From positions 1 through 17,636 of the forward strand of contig JADHUX010000003.1 in NCBI GenBank assembly GCA_016784285.1: a stretch of 17,636 nucleotides of DNA, read 5' to 3'. The first letter of the stretch is position 1. Each line of letters begins with the position of its first letter. The translations under genes were made by a program, and so were the position numbers. A model generated the notes under the pieces. It did no database searches and was not told the DNA's origin. It was given only the letters and a program-made list of their open reading frames with translations. The stretch is from Parcubacteria group bacterium (GTDB lineage Bacteria; Patescibacteriota; Minisyncoccia; Phycocordibacterales; UBA2163). Below are positions 1-5,772 of this stretch, piece by piece.

Positions 1-510
1 TGATGGGCCGAAGGTTGTGACCTCTACTGGGTGGAAGCCGGAGAATTCTAAGATACCGCGTGAAAGCTCATTAGTAAAATCCCCAAAATGAAACTTCGCT
101 TTGATGGGACTCATACCAGAAGTTATGATCACTCTTGCACTCTTACCTGTAAGAAGCTTTTCCCACTCAGCGTCTTTTTCTTTTGAAAAATTAAATGCAA
201 AACCTGGTAAAAACATCCTGTCAAACATTCCTTTGAGTGGAGCTGGCATAGAGCACCACCAGTTTGGATAGACTATTACTACGTGGTCTGCCCACTTTAT
301 ATCTGTTTGTACTTTTTTTAAGTCTGGTTCAAGTTCTTGAATCTTCTTGTACCCATAGTGCAAGATCGGGTCAAACTTTAACTCTCCTATATTTGTCCTC
401 CTTACTGTATGTCCACCTTCACGTGCAGCCTTACCATATGAATCTGCTAAATACCCTGAGAGAGTCTCACTGTCTGGATGTCCTAATAATATATAAATTT
501 TCTTTTTCAT
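1..510 (-). CDS. NAD(P)H:quinone oxidoreductase family protein, flavodoxin-like fold (partial, C-terminus off the window)
   Basis: 170 codons are open to the left edge, starting at the ATG at 510. The N-terminus MKKKIYILLGHPDSETLSGY has the beta-strand plus phosphate-binding loop of the Flavodoxin_2 fold. Residues near 83-101 read YPNWWCSMPAPLKGMFDRM, the signature of the KefF/MdaB/YwrO/NQO-like quinone reductases (aromatic pair, S-M-P-A, K, D-R), followed by a typical PGFAF loop. The family uses FMN or FAD to move two electrons from NAD(P)H to quinones and is cytosolic or membrane-associated. It is the last visible gene of a five-gene operon; its start lies one base after the stop of the preceding membrane gene, so translation is probably coupled. 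There is no Shine-Dalgarno sequence. Family members are about 190-200 aa, so only the last 20-30 residues are likely missing. The family call is firm; the substrate is unknown. Confidence 0.9.
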   Translation of the reverse strand, partial: MKKKIYILLGHPDSETLSGYLADSYGKAAREGGHTVRRTNIGELKFDPILHYGYKKIQELEPDLKKVQTDIKWADHVVIVYPNWWCSMPAPLKGMFDRMFLPGFAFNFSKEKDAEWEKLLTGKSARVIITSGMSPIKAKFHFGDFTNELSRGILEFSGFHPVEVTTFGPS

Positions 511-511
511 A

Positions 512-841
512 TTAATGAGCGACTAAAAAGTATTCGTATAGATAAAATGCTGATATTGCAAGTACTCCTACAACTGCAATCCAAAATACTACTTTTAAGA
601 CTGTTATCAATACCTTTTCACTACTTGATGCTTTAAAGTATCCCAGAAAACCAAGTGCATAGAAGATCACGATAGCTATAACTCCTTTACCAATCCAATG
701 ATGTGAGAAAATATCTTTCAGAGAGTTTTTAAATGGTTTGTATAGCTCGCCAAAGATAGTAGCAAACACTATAAATACGATAGCAACGGAAGCTGCTATA
801 GCAAATGAATTTATGATTTTATTTTTATTTTTATTTATCAT
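512..841 (-). CDS. Small integral membrane protein, three predicted helices
   Basis: 109 aa from the ATG at 841. A GTG start at 856 would overlap the upstream gene, and the ATG gives the same TAATATG junction as its neighbours. After a Lys/Asn-rich start (MINKNKNK) there are three hydrophobic stretches, roughly residues 10-30, 52-70 and 80-102. A polar segment containing adjacent histidines (SHHW, near residue 47) lies between helices 1 and 2. No family is recognised. It lies between another membrane gene and the quinone reductase gene, which suggests a shared membrane-redox role, but that is an inference from context only. There is no signal peptide cleavage motif. Confidence 0.75.
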   Translation of the reverse strand: MINKNKNKIINSFAIAASVAIVFIVFATIFGELYKPFKNSLKDIFSHHWIGKGVIAIVIFYALGFLGYFKASSSEKVLITVLKVVFWIAVVGVLAISAFYLYEYFLVAH

Positions 842-842
842 A

Positions 843-1298
843 TTATCTTGCAGCACCTGATATTAATATACCTCCAAGCGCCATAGATACTGCTATTATA
901 AGTGTGATCAAAGTTATCAGTGCTAATATGTTCTTTAATTTTTTATCTTCTACTAGTTCATCTCCCTTTAACCATATAACAAGTAAAGATATAAATGCCA
1001 ACATGGGAAGAAAAAGGAATATATGTTCTTTAACTTCCATTATTACTAAATGTACCCAAGGTGTAGGGCCTTCTTTTATAATTGGTTTAACATTGTTTCC
1101 ATAATATACAACATAATAAAACCCACCCGTTATCCATGATATTACATAAGCCACAAAAGCAGTTAGAGAAGAGATCTTAAGTAAATTTACAGGAATATCT
1201 CTCTTAAAAAGCCACATGAGAGTCATGTAAGTTGCCGCTATGCCAGTAACACCAATGAGTACATGTATACTTAGATATATTGAAAGTGAAATTGTCAT
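843..1298 (-). CDS. Four-helix membrane protein with conserved-looking His residues, unknown function
   Basis: 151 aa. There are four hydrophobic segments, about residues 6-30, 43-65, 82-110 and 124-148. Histidines fall at or near membrane positions: H12 (IHVLIGVTGI), H83 and H92 (WVHLVIMEVKEH). The pattern of one His in helix 1 and a pair 9 residues apart in helix 3 is compatible with heme or quinone binding but does not prove it. The start of this protein and of the upstream neighbour share an H-(V)-L-I-G-V motif in helix 1, so the two may be distant paralogs. It lies inside the tight five-gene operon, one base from the genes on both sides. No named family is assigned; unrelated small cytochrome b-like or CopD-like folds are alternatives. 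Confidence 0.75.
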   Translation of the reverse strand: MTISLSIYLSIHVLIGVTGIAATYMTLMWLFKRDIPVNLLKISSLTAFVAYVISWITGGFYYVVYYGNNVKPIIKEGPTPWVHLVIMEVKEHIFLFLPMLAFISLLVIWLKGDELVEDKKLKNILALITLITLIIAVSMALGGILISGAAR

Positions 1299-1299
1299 A

Positions 1300-1797
1300 T
1301 TATTTTTTACCTAAATATAATTTTTTAACTACTGAAAGTATTCCTATGACAATAACCACAGCTATTGCATAGAAAAGAAGAAACGTAAGATATGAATAAT
1401 CTGCTCCTCTTATTATACCAAAGACAAGTGCTCCATACCAAGATGTAAGTGACAAAGACTCTCCAAGCCACATAGGGATCTTCCTCATTTGTATCAAGAT
1501 TGCATTGGACACAAGTACAAGTATGACAGTAAGCTTAGCCCACAGGCGTGGGTCCATAAGCCTCTCTTCTTGGCCTGTAAAACGATACTCTAAGAAAAAT
1601 CCAAAGCCTGTAACCACTGCAATGGCAAGTCCTATTCGTAATATCATAAATATAATAGAAAGCCACTCACCTTCCATAGGGTCGACCTTGCCGTCTTTCA
1701 TTGCTTTCAAATACAAAATACCACCAAATGTAGCTCCTCCTACACCAAGTGCGACTCCTATAAGATGTGTGGTTATAAGAATTGAATGAAGATCCAT
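1300..1797 (-). CDS. Multi-helix membrane protein (HLIGVALGVGG-type), unknown function
   Basis: 165 aa from ATG at 1797, with about four transmembrane helices (residues 6-30, 47-69, 86-105 and 134-156). The N-terminus carries H4 and H11 in THLIGVALGVGGATF, a Gly-rich first helix. I recall similar small membrane proteins as hypotheticals in CPR genomes, but could not search. The loop after helix 2 is charged (RFTGQEERL) and the C-terminus is Lys-rich, suggesting a cytoplasmic tail. It starts 9 bp after the stop of the 73-aa gene and ends one base before the next start. An electron-transfer or heme-associated role is an inference from the histidines and the quinone reductase in the same operon. 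Confidence 0.75.
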   Translation of the reverse strand: MDLHSILITTHLIGVALGVGGATFGGILYLKAMKDGKVDPMEGEWLSIIFMILRIGLAIAVVTGFGFFLEYRFTGQEERLMDPRLWAKLTVILVLVSNAILIQMRKIPMWLGESLSLTSWYGALVFGIIRGADYSYLTFLLFYAIAVVIVIGILSVVKKLYLGKK

Positions 1798-1806
1798 AAT
1801 TTTATT

Positions 1807-2028
1807 TTACATTATTTTTTTCAATTCTTCTTGATGGTTTTGCATAACTTCCATCATGGCTGTCATCTGGTCTTTACCGTCTTTCATTTTAGCTTGTGCT
1901 TCTGTGGCAATAGTCTGAAAAAGCTGTGGGTTCTTCTCTATCATACCGATCAGCTTGTCTTGCTGATCTTGTGGTACGCCCTTAAGTTGCGACTTAAGCA
2001 TTTTTTTCATTAAAAAGTTTTTTAACAT
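1807..2028 (-). CDS. Small helical cytoplasmic protein, operon leader gene, unknown function
   Basis: 73 aa from the ATG at 2028 (an in-frame start at 2130 would run through the divergent gene's promoter and start). The protein is charged, rich in Met, Lys and Gln, has no membrane segment and is predicted to be almost entirely helical (KGVPQDQQDKLIGMIEKNPQ, then a long amphipathic helix ending EELKKIM). It is the first gene of the five-gene operon. A TATAAT box ends 8 bp before the ATG, so its mRNA is predicted to begin at or next to the start codon (leaderless). No family is recognised. Confidence 0.65.
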   Translation of the reverse strand: MLKNFLMKKMLKSQLKGVPQDQQDKLIGMIEKNPQLFQTIATEAQAKMKDGKDQMTAMMEVMQNHQEELKKIM

Positions 2029-2035
2029 AATATTT

Positions 2036-2064
2036 ATTATAACTTTTCTTGGAATGCTGAGCAA
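2036..2064 (-). promoter_or_regulatory. Promoter of the membrane-redox operon
   Basis: On the minus strand, TTGCTC (2059-2064) and a perfect TATAAT (2036-2041) are separated by 17 bp. The expected start of transcription, about 7 nt past the -10 box, falls at about 2029, directly at the ATG (2028). It is interleaved with the divergent promoter of the glycoside hydrolase gene. Confidence 0.6.
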
Positions 2065-2078
2065 ATGTAAGATATAAT
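2049..2078 (+). promoter_or_regulatory. Promoter of the glycoside hydrolase gene, near-leaderless
   Basis: TTGGAA (2049-2054), an 18-bp spacer and a perfect TATAAT (2073-2078) stand 9 bp before the ATG at 2088. A start about 7 nt after the -10 box leaves a leader of about 3 nt. The -35 boxes of this and the opposite promoter overlap the same 30 bp, so the two directions probably compete for polymerase. Confidence 0.6.
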
Positions 2079-2087
2079 TAAAAAACA

Positions 2088-3455
2088 ATGACAGAGCATC
2101 AACATAATCCGCCAGCTGGCGGAAAAACAAAAAGAAAAATCTTTTTTGAAGATGCTAAAAAGGTTTTAGATGGTAACTGGATAGACCTTGGTGAAGGCCG
2201 TGGCTACACTCGCCCTGCCGAGAGTATCTACCCACTTCAGTGGAGTTCTGACTCAGCGTTTGCAGCTTATGGCTACTCGCACTATGACGTACCCAAAGCG
2301 ATCACCGAGCTTCGTACACTTTTTGAAGGACAATGGTCAAACGGATTCCTACCTCATATAAACTTTCATAGAAAAGTCGACCACTACTTCCCTAACGAAG
2401 ATTTTTGGGACTCTAAAAATGTGACTGACAAATCCCCGAGAGATATAGGTACTTCTGGTATCTCTCAACCGCCTATTGTCGCTATGGCAGTATGGCATAT
2501 ATACAAACGCCTCAAGCTTGAAGGACAAGAAGGTGCGCAAGCATTCTTAGATGAGTTCTACCCTAAACTTTATAAACTGCATAAATATTTTCATGATTAT
2601 AGAGACCCAGAAAACTGGGGACTTATAACTATCTACCATCCATGGGAGTCTAGCTTTGATAATTCTCCACGTTGGGATAAAGCTCTAGAAGCTGTAATAC
2701 CAAAAGATTTACCAGAATATGAAAGAATGGACACGAGATATGTTCAAGAAGAAAATCGCCCAACTGACGAAAGTTATGACAAATATGTATATCTTGCACT
2801 TGAATTAAAAAAGAAAAATTATGACGACGATCTTATTTATAAAAACCACCCATTTAAAGTGAAAGATAAAGTTGTCTCTTCTATTCTTTATATGGCAGAT
2901 AAAAGACTTAAAAAAATGGCAGAGACTGCGGGTAAAGATATAAATGAAATTGAAAAATGGATGAAAATGTTTGAAGATAACTTAACGAGTAAGCTTTGGA
3001 ATACTGAAAATAAATTGTTCTATGACTTTGATTTAAATAGCAATGATTATATAAAAGTACAAACAGCAGGCGCACTTATACCGCTTGCTACAGGGATACT
3101 CTCTGAACAACAGATCCAAGACATTGTCGGGCATATGAATACTAGAGATTTCTGTGGAGATGGATCTTGCATTATAGATCTTGTACCGTCTAATAGTATT
3201 AATGAAGAAACATTTGATGACGACCACTACTGGCGAGGACCTATATGGATAAATGTAAATTGGTTTATGTGGAAAGGATTTAAAGAATATAATATGAAAT
3301 ACAGTGCAAAGAGTTTTAAAGAAAGAATCCTTAATCTGATAGAAAATGCAGGTTTCTGGGAGTACTACTCACCTCTCACAGGTAAAGGCACAGGTGCCAA
3401 AGACTTCTCTTGGACTGCAGCACTCGCTATCGATATATTATTTGATGATCTTTAA
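2088..3455 (+). CDS. Glycoside hydrolase, GH63/MGH1-like (alpha/alpha)6-barrel
   Basis: 455 aa, no signal peptide, presumably cytoplasmic. Motifs typical of the mannosylglycerate hydrolase/GH63-type barrel appear in order: QWSSDSAFAAYGY (about 51-63), HPWESSFDNSPRWD (about 184-197), YWRGPIWINVNWF (about 380-392), then WEYYSPLTGKGTGAKDFSWT near the C-terminus. In characterised relatives the Asp of the DNSPRWD region and the Glu of the EYYSP region are the proposed catalytic acid and base. The substrate (mannosyl- or glucosylglycerate, oligosaccharide or trehalose-like compound) cannot be told from sequence. The first 16 residues are non-conserved and contain PPAGG, encoded by a copy of a repeated palindrome. 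The gene is transcribed alone and ends at a bidirectional palindromic terminator facing trmD. Confidence 0.85.
   Translation: MTEHQHNPPAGGKTKRKIFFEDAKKVLDGNWIDLGEGRGYTRPAESIYPLQWSSDSAFAAYGYSHYDVPKAITELRTLFEGQWSNGFLPHINFHRKVDHYFPNEDFWDSKNVTDKSPRDIGTSGISQPPIVAMAVWHIYKRLKLEGQEGAQAFLDEFYPKLYKLHKYFHDYRDPENWGLITIYHPWESSFDNSPRWDKALEAVIPKDLPEYERMDTRYVQEENRPTDESYDKYVYLALELKKKNYDDDLIYKNHPFKVKDKVVSSILYMADKRLKKMAETAGKDINEIEKWMKMFEDNLTSKLWNTENKLFYDFDLNSNDYIKVQTAGALIPLATGILSEQQIQDIVGHMNTRDFCGDGSCIIDLVPSNSINEETFDDDHYWRGPIWINVNWFMWKGFKEYNMKYSAKSFKERILNLIENAGFWEYYSPLTGKGTGAKDFSWTAALAIDILFDDL
2108..2123. repeat. Palindromic repeat copy 1 (inside glycoside hydrolase gene)
   Basis: A perfect 16-bp palindrome, TCCGCCAGCTGGCGGA, preceded by A in all three copies. 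It is read in frame as part of N-P-P-A-G-G in the non-conserved N-terminal tail. Identical copies lie at 4280-4295 and 15220-15235. Confidence 0.95.
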
Positions 3456-3462
3456 AGACTAG

Positions 3463-3512
3463 ACCAAAAAGTGGCCATTGTATGCTATAGCATACAATGG
3501 CCACTTTTTGGT
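3463..3512. terminator. Perfect 50-bp palindrome, bidirectional terminator
   Basis: Two 25-bp arms with no spacer, perfectly complementary (centre between 3487 and 3488). The arms end in A5/T5 tracts (ACCAAAAAGTGGCC and GGCCACTTTTTGGT). The palindrome fills the 66-bp gap between the convergent ends of the glycoside hydrolase gene (3455) and trmD (3522), so it probably terminates both transcripts. Confidence 0.85.
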
Positions 3513-3521
3513 TGTTACTTT

Positions 3522-4157
3522 TTACTTCCCTGCGCGCCATTGGTCGATCTTTTTATGGTTGCCAGAGAGTAAAACTTTTGGTACTTTGTAGTTTTTACCT
3601 TTATATTTGAGGACTTCTGGGCGTGTATATACATCAGAGCTTGAAACCCTCTCTTCTTCTACTGAAGATTTATTACCAAGCACACCTTTAACCTGCCGTG
3701 CTACTGCATCTAAGATTATCATCGCTGGAAGTTCACCACCTGTAAGCACATATGGACCTACTGTTATTACTTCTGCTTTTAATATCTTTCTTACTCGTGC
3801 ATCTATACCCTCGTACCGCCCAGAGATTATGACCACGTCTTTATAGTTTTTAGAGAGCTTTTTAGCATAAGTGTTGTCAAACTGCTTACCGTTTGGTGCT
3901 AGGAAAATTATTTTGACCTTCTTCTTACGCCCTACTGCCTTCTCTACTGCTTTCAGTATAGCTTGTGCCTCTAGTACCATACCTGGCCCTCCGCCGTATG
4001 GCTTTTGGTCTACACGTTTATGTTTATCTTTAGTAAAGTCTCGAGGATTATAGAACTTGATTTTAATCTTCTTATCCTTCACTGCGCGTGCAATAATAGA
4101 CTCGTTTATATACGAGTCAAATGAATTTGGAAATAATGTAATAATGTGAAATGTCAT
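3522..4157 (-). CDS. trmD: tRNA (guanine-N1)-methyltransferase TrmD, short form
   Basis: 211 aa. TrmD methylates G37 of tRNAs next to the anticodon using SAM bound in a trefoil knot, which prevents +1 frameshifting. Visible motifs: GGGPGM (55-60), GRYEGIDARV (113-122), the knot segment GPYVLTGGELPAM (134-146), catalytic-type Asp 175 in SSSDVYTRPE, and VPKVLLSGNHKKIDQWR (192-208). The usual knot motif has D and S where this one has P and T (GPYVLTGG). The protein ends just after the IDQWR motif, about 30-45 residues shorter than common TrmDs, so the C-terminal helical tail is absent. It lies downstream of the KhpA-like gene, a remnant of the rpsP-khpA-rimM-trmD-rplS order with the other members missing. 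An SD-like GAGGAG lies 8 nt before the ATG. Confidence 0.95.
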   Translation of the reverse strand: MTFHIITLFPNSFDSYINESIIARAVKDKKIKIKFYNPRDFTKDKHKRVDQKPYGGGPGMVLEAQAILKAVEKAVGRKKKVKIIFLAPNGKQFDNTYAKKLSKNYKDVVIISGRYEGIDARVRKILKAEVITVGPYVLTGGELPAMIILDAVARQVKGVLGNKSSVEEERVSSSDVYTRPEVLKYKGKNYKVPKVLLSGNHKKIDQWRAGK

Positions 4158-4161
4158 GTTA

Positions 4162-4230
4162 TTCGCTCCTCGAGGTCAAACCTCCCTACTTCACTTCGTT
4201 GCGCGATGAGGAATGACCTCTTCCCGCGAA
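4162..4230 (-). promoter_or_regulatory. Nested inverted repeat in the trmD leader containing its SD
   Basis: Three nested complementary blocks: TTCGC (4162-4166) with GCGAA (4226-4230), GAGGTCA (4172-4178) with TGACCTC (4214-4220), and CCTC (4181-4184) with GAGG (4208-4211). They are separated by symmetric internal loops. In the minus-strand RNA the trmD SD GAGGAG (4166-4171) lies in the internal loop at the base of this structure. The arrangement could modulate trmD translation or be a palindromic element that landed in the leader. Function is not shown. Confidence 0.5.
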
Positions 4231-4272
4231 AAGAAAAAACTGTGATTTTAGAATATCACAGTTTTTTCTTTT
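4229..4272 (-). terminator. Intrinsic terminator of the KH-protein gene
   Basis: An 18-bp stem (4229-4246 with 4255-4272) around GAAAAAACTGTGAT and ATCACAGTTTTTTC with an 8-nt loop, giving a T-rich tail on both strands. It lies between the KH gene stop (4305) and the trmD start, so trmD expression would need read-through or its own promoter. Confidence 0.75.
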
Positions 4273-4279
4273 TTATCTA

Positions 4280-4295
4280 TCCGCCAGCTGGCGGA
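4280..4295. repeat. Palindromic repeat copy 2 (intergenic)
   Basis: TCCGCCAGCTGGCGGA, identical to the copies at 2108 and 15220. Here it extends to 18 bp (A...T) and lies 9 bp past the stop codon of the KH gene. It has no T-tract of its own. Confidence 0.95.
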
Positions 4296-4304
4296 TTAAA
4301 GTGA

Positions 4305-4625
4305 TTATACTTTTAAGTCTTCCATTGCTTCGTCAACACTTTTTTCTGATGTTGCTTCTGCTACCGGACCTCTTGTACTACCTTCTGGTTCATTAATCTT
4401 TAGATTAACTCGAGCGTTATTTTTCATACCAACTACTCGCAAGAGTGTTCGTATAGCTTTAGCTGTGTTACCTTGTCGTCCGATAATCTTTCCCATGTCT
4501 TCTGCGTTTATATCAAGTGTGAGAAGAACTCCCATCTCGTCAACAACTCTTTCAACTTTTACGTCGTCTGGGTTATCAACCAACTCCTTAATCATAAACT
4601 CTAAAAATGCTTGATCTTTTTCCAT
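4305..4625 (-). CDS. khpA: KH-domain RNA-binding protein, KhpA/YlqC family
   Basis: 106 aa. A single KH domain spans about residues 5-75 with the RNA-binding GxxG loop IIGRQGN (47-53), followed by KAIRTLLRVVG and a last strand ARVNLKINEP. The C-terminal about 28 residues (TRGPVAEATSEKSVDEAMED) are acidic, probably disordered, and longer than in typical KhpA (about 75-80 aa). KhpA binds RNA, often with KhpB, and affects cell size and RNA turnover in Gram-positives. The position upstream of trmD fits the conserved khpA neighbourhood. It has its own TTGACA promoter with an inverted repeat and no clear SD before the ATG. Confidence 0.88.
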   Translation of the reverse strand: MEKDQAFLEFMIKELVDNPDDVKVERVVDEMGVLLTLDINAEDMGKIIGRQGNTAKAIRTLLRVVGMKNNARVNLKINEPEGSTRGPVAEATSEKSVDEAMEDLKV

Positions 4626-4677
4626 ATTGTTAAATATCTTTACTTAACTTACTTAATAACAGAGCAGGAATTCGACT

Positions 4678-4718
4678 TTCTGCTATATATAATATACACG
4701 ATTATAGCAGAATGTCAA
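4678..4718 (-). promoter_or_regulatory. khpA promoter with flanking inverted repeat
   Basis: Minus strand TTGACA (4713-4718), a 16-bp spacer and TATATT (4691-4696). A perfect 10-bp inverted repeat, TTCTGCTATA (4678-4687) and TATAGCAGAA (4703-4712), brackets the -10 box. It is a good candidate operator. A leader of about 60 nt follows. Confidence 0.6.
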
Positions 4719-4722
4719 TAGA

Positions 4723-4760
4723 AAAAACCATAAAATATTACTAAATATTTTATGGTTTTT
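4723..4760. terminator. Bidirectional intrinsic terminator after the zinc-ribbon gene
   Basis: A perfect 17-bp AT-rich stem (AAAAACCATAAAATATT, 4723-4739, with 4744-4760) and a 4-nt loop, with A/T tracts at both ends. It lies 34 bp past the stop of the zinc-ribbon gene and directly upstream of the khpA promoter, so it insulates the two genes. Confidence 0.8.
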
Positions 4761-4793
4761 GTATTTTGTTTTAAATATAAAATTAAAACATCT

Positions 4794-5036
4794 TTACTCT
4801 ACAAGATGTAGGTATTCGACTGATTCAATCTTATCTTTTGTATGAACCTTATATTGAGTTCTTACGGTTCGCTCATTAACTGAATTACATCTGTCACATA
4901 TACAGTTATACGGACCTTTGCTTGGGAATTTCTCCCCACACTTAAGGCAAATTCTTTTCTGCTTTAATGATGTTAGTTTGTTTTCTGCTTCTTTAATTCC
5001 TGCTGGTGTTACTTTCTTTTCTTTTGTTAATGTCAT
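4794..5036 (-). CDS. Small zinc-ribbon protein, possible transcription regulator
   Basis: 80 aa. The central segment CLKCGEKF (C30, C33) and NCICDRC (C45, C47, C50) forms a zinc-ribbon/knuckle with a hairpin (SKGPYN) between the two halves. This layout is like small bacterial and phage proteins with C-x2-C...N-x-I-C-x2-C. The N-terminus is Lys-rich and helical; the C-terminus is a short basic beta-rich tail. The family is often DNA-associated, but no function is proved. It is monocistronic with a fully consensus promoter, a strong SD (GGGAGGTG, about 6 nt before ATG) and its own terminator. The promoter spacer holds a 12-bp palindrome, so autoregulation is plausible. It could be a mobile or phage-derived gene. 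Confidence 0.75.
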   Translation of the reverse strand: MTLTKEKKVTPAGIKEAENKLTSLKQKRICLKCGEKFPSKGPYNCICDRCNSVNERTVRTQYKVHTKDKIESVEYLHLVE

Positions 5037-5086
5037 TTTTACACCTCCCTATATAAGTTATTACTACCTATTTAAAATCTACTAAG

Positions 5087-5115
5087 ATTATAACAATATT
5101 GTTGATATCTGTCAA
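5087..5115 (-). promoter_or_regulatory. Consensus sigma70-type promoter with palindromic operator candidate
   Basis: Minus strand TTGACA (5110-5115), exactly 17 bp, then TATAAT (5087-5092): a perfect match to the consensus. The spacer contains the perfect 12-bp palindrome AACAATATTGTT (5092-5103). The predicted start is about 5080, giving a leader of about 44 nt with the SD at 5042-5049. Confidence 0.85.
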
Positions 5116-5121
5116 GCTAAT

Positions 5122-5508
5122 TTACTCTGTAGTCACTCCGTCAAAATGCTCTTCGTATTCGTCTGCTTTTGTCTTCTCCACTACGCCGTCTTTATGCTCT
5201 GGTGGCGAATAAACAGTATAAAGCTTTAGGTCCACACTACCTGTATTTATAAAATTATGCTTTGCACCAGCTGGCACTACTACTGCTATTCCGTCACTCA
5301 CCTCTCTTTCTACTCCGTCTAAAACAGCTTTACCGTTCCCCGCTTCAAACCGCAAGAACTGATCAAGCTCGTGGACTTCCTCGCCTATCTCGTCGCCTGG
5401 CTTTATGTTCATAAGTACAAGCTGACTGTTCTTAGCAGTATAAAGTACTCTACGATAATCTTCGTTTTCTAATGTTTCTTTTTCTATGTTTGTTGTGTAT
5501 CCTTTCAT
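5122..5508 (-). CDS. Cupin-domain protein
   Basis: 128 aa from the ATG at 5508. The longer in-frame start at 5544 would include the promoter and is rejected. Cupin motif 1 is GDEIGEEVHELDQFLRFEAG with the metal-binding His and an Asp/Gln pair. Motif 2 is VVPAGAKHNFINTG with the second His. The C-terminal tail is acidic (YEEHFDGVTTE). Stand-alone cupins of this type (MKGY-N-I-E start, LYTVYSPPEHKDG segment) are widespread small metal-binding beta-barrels of unknown substrate, possibly detoxifying or sugar/aldehyde-binding. It is transcribed alone. The -10 box ends 8 bp before the ATG, so it is predicted to be leaderless. Confidence 0.85.
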   Translation of the reverse strand: MKGYTTNIEKETLENEDYRRVLYTAKNSQLVLMNIKPGDEIGEEVHELDQFLRFEAGNGKAVLDGVEREVSDGIAVVVPAGAKHNFINTGSVDLKLYTVYSPPEHKDGVVEKTKADEYEEHFDGVTTE

Positions 5509-5515
5509 AGGATTA

Positions 5516-5544
5516 ATATTAGCAAAAATGTTGATTATTTCCAA
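5516..5544 (-). promoter_or_regulatory. Cupin gene promoter, leaderless
   Basis: Minus strand TTGGAA (5539-5544), 17 bp, TAATAT (5516-5521), with the ATG 8 bp after the -10 box. The -35 box is the end of one arm of the large inverted repeat at 5539-5570, so a protein or structure on that repeat would affect this promoter. Confidence 0.6.
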
Positions 5545-5570
5545 CGGCTCAACGAATTGAGCCGTTGGAA
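5539..5570. repeat. Perfect 14-bp inverted repeat with CGAA loop
   Basis: TTCCAACGGCTCAA, loop CGAA, TTGAGCCGTTGGAA. It lies upstream of both the cupin gene (minus) and the tRNA-Ala promoter (plus) and overlaps the cupin -35 box. There is only a weak T-rich tail, so it may be a palindromic element or operator rather than a terminator. Confidence 0.85.
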
Positions 5571-5573
5571 TGT

Positions 5574-5602
5574 TTGATTTTAATAAGAAAATATATTAGA
5601 AT
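5574..5602 (+). promoter_or_regulatory. Putative tRNA-Ala promoter
   Basis: TTGATT (5574-5579), 17-bp spacer, TAGAAT (5597-5602). The predicted start near 5609 leaves a pre-tRNA leader of about 90 nt that contains two palindromes. Confidence 0.5.
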
Positions 5603-5625
5603 ATTTGTTGTAATAAACGAGTTTT

Positions 5626-5705
5626 GGGCCCGCCCCGACACCAATATTGGTGTTGCTGAGCGCGGTGCCAAAACGGCACTTACACCAACATTGGTGTGGG
5701 GGCCC
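5626..5705 (+). repeat. Nested palindromes reaching into the tRNA-Ala 5' end
   Basis: ACACCAATATTGGTGT (5638-5653, perfect palindrome) and ACACCAACATTGGTGT (5682-5697, centre mismatch) flank GTGCC-AAAAC-GGCAC (5665-5679). GGGCCC at 5626-5631 recurs at 5700-5705, where it is the 5' strand of the tRNA acceptor stem. The whole block can form an imperfect long hairpin in the precursor RNA that would compete with acceptor-stem pairing. Confidence 0.75.
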
Positions 5706-5772
5706 GTAGCTCATCTGGTAGAGCGCCTCACTTGCACTGAGGAGGTGGCAGGTTCGAGTCCTGTCGGGTCCA
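5700..5772 (+). tRNA. tRNA-Ala (anticodon UGC)
   Basis: 73 nt, full cloverleaf by eye. The acceptor GGGCCCG pairs with CGGGTCC and includes the G3:U70 wobble that specifies alanine. D-stem GCTC/GAGC; anticodon stem CCTCA/TGAGG with loop CTTGCAC (UGC at 5733-5735); variable loop of 5 nt; T-arm GCAGG-TTCGAGT-CCTGT; discriminator A. CCA is not encoded (the next bases are CTT), so it must be added enzymatically. The decoding capacity covers GCN codons. Confidence 0.97.

Noticed and set aside
5268-5275. CCAGCTGG in the cupin gene as a fourth copy of the palindromic repeat
   Set aside because: Only the 8-bp core matches, and it encodes the normal cupin motif PAGAKH.
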